Assembly (NCBI GenBank): GCA_003254885.1
Contig: QANT01001012.1
Coordinates: 1 to 64,000, forward strand
Origin: Purshia tridentata
Taxonomy: Eukaryota > Streptophyta > Magnoliopsida > Rosales > Rosaceae
DNA: 64,000 bases
Direction of reading: 5' to 3'
Position 1 is the stretch's first letter. The number at the start of each line of letters is the position of its first letter. A program made the position numbers and the translations under genes. Below the pieces are notes generated by a model. That model ran no database searches. It worked only from the letters and a program-made list of their open reading frames with translations, and was not told where the DNA came from. Below are positions 1 through 13,030 of this stretch, in pieces.

Positions 1-843
1 TTAATTGAATACATATAGATTTTTATCGATTTTTTAAAAATTTTTAAAAGTCTTAATTGAATACCATATGACTTTTAAACTCCATAAAAGTCTTTTAAAA
101 TCCATATACAATAAGTATGTCTAGAATTTCTCTAATAGAAATAGTATAGTATCATGGACATTGAATTGATTCACATATTTATAAATTATAAGTCGTCTTA
201 ATAAGTTGAGCCCGTTATTTGAGGCTAACTCGGTCACTCGGGCACTGAGCAACTCAAGAATTTGCGAGTTGGGCTCGGATTAAGTTTATTAGTAAAAATC
301 CAATGATCGAATCTCAAACTCAAATTGAATATATATAAAGCTAACGAATTGTATACTCAATACTCACCCCTCATGACCTTTTTCACAATGCACCAATGAA
401 AATGACAATGACCTACTTTCTTTGTTTTTTTGGCCACTTGACCTACTTTCTTTAAGATGCAAGATGAAAATGTAAATGTCATACTCACACCCAAACACCT
501 AAACCTTTCCTTACAAACAAAGATAATACCAAAGTAGAAGTTAAGCATATAGCAACAATTCTCCCAAGGCTTCTCAACATAATAAGATATCTAATGTTCA
601 TCCTATTAACAAAACCAAAAGCAACCCAGGATTGATCAGTCAAGACACAAAACCCCAACAGCATATTTTCATATGGCATACTATATATCACTGTATTTAT
701 CTACTCTCCAACTTAAATTCAGTCGGAAACAATAACTCTGCTAGGGTTAGGCGTTGTATATTTCACATACTTCAACGGGATCAAACTCATTCAGACCTCT
801 CTTCAAACAGAATGAAAACTTGGAGAACGTCAACAAATGAGTG
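1..843. other. gene-free left edge
   Basis: AT-rich spacer downstream of the WOX13 gene. The first 120 bases repeat short motifs such as TCTTAATTGAATA and AAAAGTC, which looks like the end of a small non-autonomous element cut by the window edge, but no terminal repeat pair can be seen. No conserved coding frame was found. Confidence 0.5.
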
Positions 844-1004
844 TCAGCCTGTCATGTTGTAGTCTTCTGCCTGCTGAAAAAGATTATAGCTGCCAGACAC
901 TTCCATTTTTCCTGTCATAAGGTCATTTCCTACAAAAATAAATAGCATTAGCTGCTGCTAAAGATTTTCACAAATTTAGAAGTCCAATACAAACATATTT
1001 TGTG

Positions 1005-1045
<41 letters not shown>

Positions 1046-3400
1046 GCGTTGCGACATATCAACGATGTAAACTCTAATCAAACTGATTACAGACCATATA
1101 AAAAGGTATTGCACAAGTTGGTATCTGGATGCCAAGATATAATAAGGTAAAACACATGCTAAAAAATTGAAACGAAAAGCAAAAAACAGAGAGTGAAGGG
1201 CTAATTTGGTTCAAGGTGAAGGTGGCATAAGAATGAGAGAGACCAAAAAGAATAAGGGTTAGGAGTCTGTGAATGGCCATAATAACTCATTACTTCAGCA
1301 GAAGAATGACCATATACAAAGTAAAATAACAGATAAGCCCTAATAACCACAATTTAGCATTGTTCAATTCAGTTGACAATAATATGTGAGATGTTATTTA
1401 AGACTAAAAAAATAATACTAAGATTTTGACAAAATTGAATCACATGGAAATCAGTAGTAATTTTTCACGAAATAATATAGTTTCTGTGAGTGTTGACAGT
1501 ATCTTGCTAGAATGATAAATTATTGGTGTATAATATGGTAAGCCGGGAGTCAGAAACCAAATTCAATATAATAACTTACTTGTGTGTGATAGCACTTCAT
1601 CATAGAATGACAGTTGGCTTAAATTTCTAGAATGCCTTGGACCACTGTTTGATGGGAACGCTTTATCAGTCTTAATGGACTGTGGATCCAAGAAATGCAG
1701 GTCAGAAGAACTTATCTCGGGGCTCTGGAAGCACAAATCTTCAGCCCTTGGAGCTGAGTTCTGTTGGGATTGAAACATTTCTTCTGGTCTTGTTTTCTTG
1801 TCCTTAGGTGAGTCAACTTCTGTCTCTACTTCAGATTCAGCATTGTTGGATGTTGTATTCTGTTGTTTCCTTTTTGATCGAGCACGCCTGTTCTGGAACC
1901 AGTTATAAACATTAGTTTCAGATATTTGCCCATGCTGGCTCAGTTCAGAGGTTATCTCTTTGATCTTTTGCTTGCTTGGAGTTCCATTCCCTTGATCGAA
2001 TAAACGCTCCAGAATTTGAAGCTGCACAGGTGTTGGAGTCCACCTCTGTCTGGCAGTAATTTTGTGGCAAGCAGATGTCATCAGTGGGTCGCAGTACAGA
2101 TTTCCAATCCTGACTCCTGAGAAAGCAAATTCAAAAGTTTTATTCAAAACAAATATGATGTCTTTTCAGATACCATAAACTAATAAATTGTCGTCCTTTT
2201 GGCAAAATGTACAAGTGAATGATAATATAGAACACTATCAATACTTTTGAAGTATGATAAACAGAACAAAACCACAGTTAATATCTTAATGACTTCAACA
2301 AATTTAGTTGAATTTTCGAGATCGGCTCATTTTCATAAAGAGCTATCAGAGGGAGATGTGGCATGTGATAGTTGCAGAAAGAATGGTCACATAGAGTCAC
2401 ACTTTCTAGAAATGCTAGAGACAAGACAACCTCCTTTAAAATATCATCTTTAACCATCCTGCCGATATTTCCCCAACCAAGAAAATACGACCACCCACAC
2501 ACTAGTCAGTCGTCAGCAATGTATGCTTAGTAAGGCTACCGTGTTTATTCTTCTTTGCAAGAAAAAAGCAATAAAAACGAATTGGCTGAAGAAACTACCA
2601 ACTAATCTGGAAAGAAAACAAATCCTTTCAGAATGTTTATAAACCATTCAAATTGAGAGGAAAGAGTTCAAGACTTCAAGTCCATATGAAAAATAGAATG
2701 TAGAAACCAAAAACTTACATGATTATAACTAATATGCGAGTTGACTGGAATTGACTCATACAGCGCAATAAAAAAAACCGAAAGAAAAAAAAAATTGGAA
2801 TTCAAACTCTCAAAAGTTAGCAGCTTTTCCCCGTGATTTGCGCCACTTATTTTGGAGAGAGTTTTTTTTTTTTTTGGTATTTTTAACAGACCCAGAAAAA
2901 TAGAGATCAATGGTGAGAAAGATCAACTAAAATGAGACCCCAAAAACGGTGAGAAACAAACAAAGACCCATAACCATGCTCAACCAAGCCAGAAATGAAT
3001 TCCAGCCCAGAAAAAAACCAAACGTTTTGGGAAAAATCCATAAATGGGAAAACGACAAAATAATCAAAGAGAAAAACCCATCATATAAAACCGATAAATG
3101 AACCCAAATGACCACTAAATGCAACCATAAATTAAAACTAAGGACTAAAGTTACTGATCACTCAAAACAAGAAAAGAACTTGAAGAAAAACAGAATAGAG
3201 AGACCTGCAAGATCCTGCTGGGCAGTGAGGTTCTTGTGCATCTCAACAAGTTGCTCGCAAATGGTGGCGTAAACTGAAATTTGCTTGCGAAGAGTCTCCA
3301 TTTGCTCATCAGTCATCACCTTCACATACATCACTCCATTCCCATTGGGCTGGGCCTCCATCTCTGGCTCTTTCTGCTGTTGCTTCTCCCAGGCCATCAT
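844..3400 (-). CDS. WOX13: WUSCHEL-related homeobox protein, WOX13 (ancient) clade
   Basis: Homeodomain transcription factor acting in the nucleus. The WOX13 clade is the oldest WOX group and is broadly expressed. I read three exons on the minus strand: 3205-3400, 1580-2116 and 844-929, giving 272 residues, close to the 268 of Arabidopsis WOX13. Exon 1 encodes the clade-specific N-terminal motif ([18 protein letters not shown], about residues 25-42). The homeodomain spans about residues 87-150 and ends in the diagnostic [15 protein letters not shown]. Exon 3 encodes the conserved C-terminal tail ([17 protein letters not shown]). Phases match at both junctions. The start is the first of two adjacent ATGs (MMAW), both downstream of a CT-rich leader. 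A longer open frame upstream of it is leader, not protein. The tail exon lies about 650 bases from exon 2 and is easily missed. The clade assignment is firm; the exact orthologue is inferred. Confidence 0.93.
1005..1046. repeat. (TGTC)n microsatellite in WOX13 intron 2
   Basis: About ten perfect tandem TGTC units within the second intron of the WOX13 gene. Probably length-polymorphic; no function inferred. Confidence 0.95.
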
Positions 3401-3409
3401 CCTCAAAAC

Positions 3410-3450
3410 CCACACACTCTCTTTCTCTCGCTCTCTCTCGGGTCTCAGTC
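3410..3450. repeat. CT/GA-rich tract in WOX13 leader
   Basis: CT-rich on the plus strand (GA-rich in the transcript), just upstream of the WOX13 start codon. Such tracts are common in plant 5' leaders and promoters. Confidence 0.6.
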
Positions 3451-3661
3451 TCTGTATGCTGAAACTCGGACAGTGTTTGGCGAAAGGAGAAAGAAGAAGA
3501 AAGAACCAAGATAACGAGAAAGTAGAGGAAGAGACAAAAAGAGGCAGAGATATATATGAAAAGCCGGGGAGGTGTGGAAAAAAGAGTTGGTGGTGGGTGT
3601 AATGTTCCCCTGTGGCTGTGCGTATGCTAGCCTTTCTATAAATGTGTCCCCAATTCCTCAT

Positions 3662-6600
3662 TCTTTAAGTTAACCACACTTTATACGGGATTTGATTTAA
3701 AATAATTACCCATTAGAGAAAATAAAATAAAACATCACTTGCTAAACTTTTTTATTACCTTGCAATAATGAATTACTCTTTTTTTATTCATTTTCTAGGA
3801 TTTGACAAAGTTTCTACTTTTGATATTAAAATGCGATAAAAAAAAGTCATGTTAAAATTAAGATAAGTTTAAGATTCGATTTCTTCAATGTAATCAAAAA
3901 ATAAAAGACAATTATGTTTTTGTATGAATTATGTATATGTATATTAAGCAATATTTGTATTCCGTGAAAAAATCTTCTAAATTTTTAAATTTTAACATTT
4001 GAAATTTAGAATTTAAATTAGAAAGTAATTAAATGTAACTTTGAAACCTATCAATACACAATATCAAATACCAAAAAATGTTACAAAAGATTGTGAATTC
4101 CATTTACCTACCATAGATATGTGTCAAATGTAATAATTAATTACCATATCCATATTTTTTAAGAAATTATCGAAAACGGCCAAAAAAAGAAGAAGAAAAG
4201 AAAGGCCTCTTCTTTTTTTTGGCCGTGAAGAAAAGAAAGGACTTAGTTGCGTGATTATCGAGCCAGCAGAGCCCACCACACTATCAAGTAGCAACATTAA
4301 GTAAAAAGTAACCCATTAACTGGTGGAAGCCATCCGAAGAAAAAAAAAAAAAAAATTCACCAGTGCATATGTAAAATATAACAATCGTCTCTAACAAAAA
4401 TCAATGCAAAATAAGTGGATTTGTAAAAATATAACAAATCCATTTATAAAAAAACTCAGAAATTGTCTTTTACACCAACTTATTAAATTAGTGTCTTTTA
4501 CACTAAATTTATTAGTGATTTGGTATTTAGAGCTAATTTATTTAATTTTTTTATAAGACTAATTGCAAATAAATCAATAGAATTATTCACAATCACAATT
4601 AAATGTACTTTTTCATAATTTTATTTTAATCATTAATAACCAAAATTAAAAAAATTAAATTACAATAGATTAATAAATGTACATTTAGATTCAGATTCGT
4701 ATTAATTTTGTTTTTGGAGTGCTATGCAGCAAAATAACTTAGGGATAGCCCAAAACCCGAGACTTAAACCCTAAACTATAAGCTTCAAAATTATAATTCT
4801 AAACCTAAACCCTATTTCTAAAATTTAAATCTCATTTATATATCCTATTATATATCCTACATCACATTTTTATAACTTAAAACAAATTAAAAACAATGTC
4901 ATGATTTTATGCTCATAAGTAATAAATAAATAAAATGAGCAAATTAATATTTTATATTGTATTAAAATACATGACATGTGAATTGAGTTTACTAACTAAA
5001 ATGGAATATAATTTTACAATTAATTAATTTTATGGAGAACAAAATTTATATTAACCATTACATAATATATTTAATAACAAATATTCTTCTTAATATATTA
5101 TTAAAAATGTATTATAATTTGTACACATGGCGACACGAGTAATCAGGTAAAGAATTTGTCTTCTGCTACGGACCTACGGTTGCGTTAGAATTTGTATTAC
5201 AGTACCATGATCAGTGGCAGTGGGCCCAGTGATTGTAAGTGCAGTACTGTGCGCCACATATATAATTATAGATGGCGGCACCATTTTTGGTAGCTACTGC
5301 AGTTGCTACAGTTTCACTGCCACTTTATATCTGACATTTCTGATTTTCAGTCAGAAGTACTTGCATATATGTTTGGACTTTAAAACTTCAAAATTTAATG
5401 TACTGACACTATCTTATATACTTAAATATATATTTAGTTCTTTGATTCTTTGATCGGAGTCAAGTTTGTATTGATTAATATCTTCACATTTTCATACATT
5501 TCCGTAGCATGGCATCACTTTAAGTTCAATACGTAGACAATTTTTCTTATCTTGGCCTAACATACTTGAGAATATACTCTAATAACTTAAATGAATTTAG
5601 GTATATATTAAAAAATTAATTAGTAATAGGAGAAGTGGATTAAAGCACTATACAAAGTCTTACATTTTAAATATAATTATACGTGTGGTGTCACTTAATC
5701 CAAATACATGGATAACACATTTTTCATGTGAGATTATGCAAGACCTCACATTTTTGATGTGAAATATTTCTCTCAACATACTTGCGTACGTGTGAGGTCA
5801 CTCAAGCTTAACACGTGAACATTTCATAGTAGATGACGTACTAGATGAAGTGTGAGCATGAATGATCGTTATGAAGAAATTTAAACATTCTTTACAAAAC
5901 CAATTGGTGATTGGAGAATAGGTCCAAGACCCTTATAACCACTTACACGAAACTATAATATTTCAATATAAAACAACATACTCCATAGCCTCACACTTTA
6001 AAGTTCTACAACAAAATAATCAACTTAATATGTTTGCATTAAGTTAGGGTGATGTTAGATGGATGCTGATGAGGTAGTTAGGGCTATCAATATGCCTTCT
6101 TCTTGGTGTTCTCGTGGATGATGTCAAGTCTCCTTTGGCCTAATTTTTCTTATCATGTATTGGTTGCTGATTTGATTCATTAACAAAATTTTCTCAAACC
6201 CTAAGAAAAAAATCAACTTAGAATGTTTTTTTTTTTCTTTGAGAAGCAACTTAAAATGTTTAAAGTTAAAAAAGTTCACTCATTATTTTTTGAAAGTACT
6301 ATACTGGTCCACAATGTAAAATATAAACAACATATTTTACTACAAGTGTTCCGTAATAAATAAGCCTACTAGATAGTATTGCAAAATTATTACAATTATT
6401 ATTGTTATGATAGTTCGAACTTCTATAAGCAATTACCCGGACTCTGCAATTATCAAGAGCTAGTAATATATACGATTAAGAACCTAAATTGCAATTTTGT
6501 GCGAGGATTCGCTACCTGTCAACATATATACATATATATATATATATAATGTGTTTGTCTCATCACATGCATGTGATCCACAAATTCATGCGTTCCATGA

Positions 6601-7800
6601 CAGAAAATATGCATTATATATATATGGTTTAATCTGAATCAATTGTATTTGGAACATAGTCCGTGATTTTGAATTTTGATGCTGCCTTTATTTTAATTAA
6701 ACTTGGGACTAATGCATGCATGGTATTGGGCCTAACCATGTCTTTTCCCTTTTTGAAAAATTTGACTTGGATAATGTGACAAAACATTCATCATAAACCC
6801 ATTTTTGCGTTTGATACAAGCAATTGCACTTACACGCGTGTACATGCTTACAGTATATCTTATATGATTAAGCCACTGACCCACTTATTAGTTATTAATG
6901 TGACACTTAACCTCATTAGGGGACATGGCATGTGCATCTCCACCGTCACCATTGGGTCAAAATTTGAGGGCGGTCCACAGCAGAAACCATGCAAATTTGA
7001 TCCATCAGAGCTTATAAACCGTCCACTTGTCATATAGTTTTCTGTAGTGGGACTCAGTTGGGGAGTCCCACATGGGTGTATGGTTCAGATTTTGGGTCCT
7101 AGACAGTGAGTCTTGGCTTTAATTGGATTCCCAAATATGCATCACCGTTTTGAGCATATACAATCAAACTGTCATGCAATGAGGGTGTACATCAGCACTC
7201 GTTTTTCAAGCATAGGCCAAAGCTAAGAGGGTCAAGTTCAAGAGGAGGACGCATGTGAATGTAGCATTTCTAAGGAAAGTGGGACCAATCTGGCTGCTAG
7301 TTTAAAATTCACAATGATCTCAACCACCACCTCATAGATATTGATTGGCTCAAAGTATGAATCAAAGTTCTAATGGGCCTTTCATCCTCTTGGATCCTAA
7401 ATGTTCCGGTACTGGAATAGGACACAAATGGGTTTACGGAGTACCTAACAATTGCTCAAAGCTTTCTTAGTCCAATTTTTAGATGAATACAAAAGAGACA
7501 GCTCCTCTTGTTTGATACTGAGGGCTAAGATGACCCGTTCAACAAAAGAGACAGTTCCTCTTGTTTGATCACATAAATGTATGGCAAAAACAGTAAACTG
7601 CTAACTGTTAACTGTAACAGCAGTATACAACTGAATTCTGTGCTTATTAATATTATTGAGCATGTTAGATAACTGAGAACCAAACAAAATACCCCCAATA
7701 AATTGGATATGTACTAAATTGTACACTATGTATAATAACTCCAACAACTCAACACATTTCCTATCTACCAAACCACAAAGAAGAACATATATACATGCAA
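3662..7800. other. 4 kb gene-poor spacer
   Basis: AT-rich DNA between the WOX13 promoter and the 3' end of the TRM gene. I see no conserved coding frame. It contains a hairpin (4177-4225), degenerate telomere-like CCTAAA motifs around 4766-4812, and an AT dinucleotide run near 6530-6550. Weak repeats near 5690-5830 include CACGTG-like motifs. No element with clear ends was recognised. Confidence 0.6.
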
Positions 7801-8030
7801 ATGCACATGTACTCTCCCACGAACACTCAACTAAACTATATCAAACAAACATGGGTAATCCACAGTTTTGGATATCCATGTAATCATGTATTTACCTGAT
7901 TCCATATATACGCCTCTGCCTACAAACCCATTTCGCTCTTGAATCTTCTGTCCATTTAAAAGTGAAATATGCCCTGCTGACCAAGAATGGTCACAACTCA
8001 TACCAAAGAAGGTTTCAACCTTACACTCCA

Positions 8031-11000
8031 TCAAAACTGCATATCATTCAAAATTTCCTTAACAAGATCTCCCATAAGCAGACTTTCCATCTCTCTTCCC
8101 AGAGCATTAATGTCATCATCCATCAGTCCTGACCATGGAGTCAATTCCAGATCCCGGGAGACCATATCATCAAGTGGAAAATGGGATCTATCAGTTGGAG
8201 GGTATACATACTCACTGATAATCTCCCACACACAATCCAACAACTTCCTACCACGTAAAGGTGGCATCACAGAGGAATTGATAACTTTCCTCCTAAATTT
8301 AGACATGCGTGCAGGTGGTCCAAGAACAGTTGAGAGAGCTTCGTTCAACAAATCAAGTAACACTTTACGATCTACCTTCTCATTGTGACCTTTTGCTGAA
8401 CTATCATTTTCCTTGACCAATTTTTTATAAGATTCTTCCACTTTTTCGAAAACTGAGGTGCTGATGGGCTTTGCAATTGTGTCCCATCTTGAGAACGATT
8501 TCTCAAATGATCCATCATACAAACCAGAAGCAACAAGCAAATCTCGCACGTAAACTTGTGCTGGGTCCTCTAAACCCTCCATTTCCACTTCCTTTTCAAC
8601 TGTCGTGTCCTCAGGCTCATCAGACTCAAGTTGATTCAGTTGCCTTCGCAGCTCTGTAAAATCAGTAGAAGACAATTAGATGATCATTTCACATGTCAGT
8701 TTGCACTTCTGTCTGGTATCATGTTGTACTCCAACAAACCATATCAGTTATCGCTATTTAATGAGGGTTGACCAATTTGTTAACCAGTTTGGTTGATCTT
8801 GTAATGGTTACACTGGAATTAGATGCATCTTGATAGCATCAAAAGGGACATATTACAGAGTATCATAACAGTCATGCATGCCGCATAAACACAAGCACAT
8901 ATACACTTTATGTACAGAAACACTAAATAAATTTAGGAAGACCATCTAATAAGCATGTATCACATTCATACACCAAATTTGTCATATCAGAACAAAATAT
9001 GTGTAGAAAGAAACACCTTACCAGTCAGATTATCACTGATTTCTTTAAAAGCCTGCGGCACAATATTATCTTCTCTCGGAGTCGCATTTGGAGTTGATAT
9101 TGGACTAAGATAATCAACTGGCCTGCAGAACTCTTCCTGAGCACTGCTGCACACAGATGCAGGACTAGGAGGCACCTCAGTAAAATTATCCTGAGACCAA
9201 GTGAGAAGATAATTACTTTAAAGAACTACTGGAGATGCATGGAAAGAAATTGAACCCATTGAGTCATTGGCTACTTAATACCTAATAAATAATTAATTAG
9301 TAAAATTCACAGATAAGATAAAGTATCCACTTACATGTCTTTCCCCAGAGTTCATAATAACTGTTGGCCCACTCATGATATCCTTCATAGGATAACGTTC
9401 AGTATTACTTGATTCTGCCATTGATTGAATTTTTTTGCCAAACAATCTCCCCCTAAGAGTAAAACTATATCTAAAATTGGAAACTTTTTCTTTAAAGTTA
9501 AACCTTTCTTTCTTCTGATTTTTCACATCCATGGACACATGTCTAATGCCTTCATGCTTCCTCTGAATGTGAGCACCAGTTAAAATATGACGGTCCTCCA
9601 AAAGAAGCTTCCCAAACGATGTGCCAGATACCGGAGCTGATAAAGACCTAACGAGGTTTCTAGGGGACAACTCTGTATCGAGCACCTCATCAGCATCTGG
9701 TCCATGCCTGAATGATCTTGTTTTTTCATGTTCATCTTTCACAATTCCCCTTCCCCAGACTCTCATATCTTCTTGAGCTTCTAAAGTATCTCCCACTTGC
9801 TTTAATCTGACCCTTTCATTGTCTAATTTAGATAGCCTAGAGCTGTCACCAACTAATACAGGAAGACCAAAATCTGTTTCTCTTTTTGAAACACTTCTTA
9901 GTCTCTCTAACAATAATCTTCTAGTATCTCTATGTACGAATTCTGGGGAACCTGGCCCATTGAACTGAATTTCACTTCTATATGATCTTGTTGATTCTGA
10001 TCGGAGAAAATTCATTCCAAGATCCCTAGTCACACTGTCTCTGACCTGGCTTGCTATGTGTCGAGCAATTTGCTTTGGATCTGATGGCTGTTCACTAAAT
10101 GGGGTCTCAATTCCACTTCCTCGGACAACAGAACCCTTTTTATGCATTTTCCCTTGCATCTCATATTTCAGTCGTTCCTTCACTTCCTCAAGAAAATCTT
10201 CGATGCTACTCCTCTGCTCTAAGGTCCTTGAGGAACCCATCCAAGTCTCTTCATGGTTGCAAAGCCTATCAGGTCCAGGTTTTAAGATCACTATCCTTGT
10301 AGGAGCAGAATATTCGTCCAGTATCTTCTTAGAATTCATCCGGGAGGATTGCTCAAAGTCTAAGCTCATGCTTCTGCTTCTTGACGAAAAATATCCCTTA
10401 CGCTCAGCAGGGAATAAGTCCAACTTATCTCCACGATGTTGCGAAACACCTCTTTCGTTCGAAACTGCTTTTACTGTGTGATCCTTAGGTTCTACAGTCT
10501 TCTCAGTTGCTGTTCTCCTTGATTTTGCAGAAACCTTTTCCTTGTTGAGGTCTTCTTTAGCAAGCAAATGCCTTGGGACGTTGTCAATTTCAACAATCCT
10601 TGAACATTCCCTAAACCTGGCAGCTTGCCATGCTTCAAATTCTTTCTTGAACTTTTGTAATTCCTCCTCTTGAGGGTGTTCTTTACGCCTTGGTTTGTCA
10701 ATTTTCTGGTCATCGCACCATCTAGTGGCATCTCTGTCCTTTTGGTGATCAAAAGAATCACAATCCATCTGCCTGGAGGACTTTAAGTTAGAAGAGACAT
10801 GACCAACTGAGCTCCTTCCATTCATTTCCTTCTTCGAAGACTTAATTCTCCTATTTATATTTTTTTCCTCAATTGGCTGAACAGAAGGTTTTGTATCCAA
10901 TGGCAATGTATCCATCCCCATCAGCCGGGCCACAATGCTTGGTGTATTTGGTCTGGTACTTGAATGTTTGGATATTTCCTCATTGATCAATTTCTTCATT

Positions 11001-12202
11001 GAACTTTCAAATGGATAATTCTTTTTGGACCAGTCTTCTTCCACCTGATACAAGTACAGAAAATTCATCACCAAAATACAATTAAACATGATTGGAAACA
11101 GAGAGAGAGAGAGGCCACTGCACCAAAATTTTATAAATTATATTTTAATCATTCTAAAATGAGTTGGTTTATAAAGAAAAATCACTGAATTGTACAAAAA
11201 ATGAGATCCTGTCTACGCAATCAGAAACTACATGGACCATAAGAGAGAGTTTAGTTTAACCATGAAGAAGCGCATCCTTCCTGTAGATGATCAAAGATTT
11301 TTACTAAATCAAGTGGCAAACGAGCTTGACAAATTTGAGAAAATATACCCAAACCAAAAGAGAAACCAAAATAATCTCACTCTGCAACTCAGCAAAGCTT
11401 CAAACCCAAGATTCACAATGTACCATGTATCACAAGAATCATATTAGAAACTACGGGAAACACCTCACAACTCTAAGAGCACAGCTCCACAGAGTTAAAC
11501 CACCCTAAGCCACAGGATAAGCTATGAGAAGGAATATGATGAAAAATTACTGGCGAATCTCCTGCATCACAATAGCTCTGAGAAGTTTCTACTTGTAGCT
11601 CCAGGCTATTTCGTGGAGCTTCCAGGCCTGCGAGGTATTCAAAAAGCTACTTTATCAGCTGAGTACAAAAATAGGAAGAAACTCAAGTTATTCAAATTAG
11701 TCTTTTAAGAGATAAAATTCTTTTTTATCAGTGATTTACTAAAAAAGGACCACTGTATCATACATAGCAACATACAATTTTTTGTGATTTCTTTCTTTCA
11801 AAGAATCATACGAATGGTATAACTAGACTGATTGCATGAAACTCCATGGCTAGACCCCCATTGATTAATAGGTCCAAGTGCTATCATATACATCATACAA
11901 ATTTCTTCTCTCATTAAAGCTATCGGGTGGATCATGGTCAACCAATATTGACTGCTCAGTCGAGCAACTCTGTGGATGAAACTACCATACGAAATCAAAA
12001 ACCTACCATAATTAGTTGTTTTTGAGATTTCATAGTGAAGCATAAAATGAGTCCAAAATAGGACCTTCCTTCACATAGACACGTTTTCTTGATTTGTAAA
12101 GAGAGAACAGTAGGACTTACCACCATCATGTTTCCTATGTGCAAAAAGCTTCCTGGCCATGCTGCCTTGATTGAAATCAAAAAGATGCAATAAGCCTCCC
12201 AT
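8031..12202 (-). CDS. TRM / LONGIFOLIA-related protein (DUF3741 and DUF4378)
   Basis: Member of the plant TRM superfamily (TON1 recruiting motif, LONGIFOLIA-like), whose studied members organise cortical microtubules and affect cell elongation. Coding exons on the minus strand: 12121-12202, 11551-11627, 9335-11044, 9022-9190 and 8031-8653, giving 886 residues. The N-terminus reads MGGLLHLFDFNQGSMARK, a typical family opening. Residues near 70-103 hold the DUF3741-type block with VARLMGMD at about 91-98. The middle is basic and Ser-rich, with a conserved PTRIVILKPGP segment. The C-terminal exon encodes the DUF4378 domain (YVRDLLVASGLYDG through LVKEILNDM). All exon phases agree. The start is the first ATG in the frame: the open frame continues upstream of it without a Met, so that part is leader. 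Non-coding leader exons probably lie near 12250-12338 and 12890-13030. The subgroup within the TRM family is not assigned. Confidence 0.87.
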
Positions 12203-13030
12203 GCAGTCACTGGATCTACCGGAAGGATGTCATTCCCTTTGCACTACTCTATGTCTTACCCCGTCAGCACCCAAAAGTAAGTGTCTTTTATCCACCAAAA
12301 GAATTCGCTGGCACTCACACAGTTGGTTTCTAACCTGCAAAACCAAGAGAAACCCATATTTCACTTGATGAGCAGTAAAAAAATTAAAGAATGAGTTTTC
12401 TAGCACACCCACCCAATAATATGAATTACATCATCAACAAATGTTGTTCACGTTATGAGTTCTTTCTTTAACATAACAAAAAGCAAACTGCACATCAAAA
12501 AGAATAAGGGACCAGAAAGAAAATTCAAATTTTAATGGGAGAACAATGACTTCAATTTTATCAGTTGCATTTCTTGCAATCAAAAACCCATAAATTAAGA
12601 TAAAAGTGATTGAAATTCAAAAAAATCTAAAATTACTTTAGAAATTTTATAAAATATTTGAAGGAGTTCAACTTGGTATACTATGAACAAGAAATCGAAT
12701 ATATCATTTGCATAAAAAGTGCACTTTTTTTAGACTAAACCAACAAAATCAGTTTGACTAAACAAATGAGGAACATAAAAAGAACTCATCCAATCAAAAC
12801 CATTAGACACACCCAGTAACTGTTTAGCTCTGAGAAAATGCAGGAAGAGGAAGCAAAAGAAACCAAAATCCTGAATCTACAGGCTGCTTTTCAGTGTGTG
12901 GAGGAACCCAGATAATGAAAAGCTCTATCTCACCGTTTCCTGCACTCGTTTCTCAGCAACCAAACATGCAACTGGGCTTTTCGTGTTGAGAGAAACCAGA
13001 GCAGCAGTAGCAACAGAATTGTCAGCTTCA

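Noticed and set aside
3158-3661. 167-codon frame covering WOX13 exon 1 with an N-terminal extension
   Set aside because: The extension is CT-rich leader sequence. Homology to WOX13 proteins begins at MMAW, and the frame runs into intron 1 downstream.
4766-4812. Telomere-like CCCTAAA motifs
   Set aside because: Only scattered degenerate units rather than an array, so an interstitial telomere is not supported.
12230-12412. 60-codon minus-strand frame upstream of the TRM start, considered as a first coding exon
   Set aside because: Not in phase with the TRM N-terminus. In the matching frame no ATG occurs, so this is more likely a non-coding leader exon.
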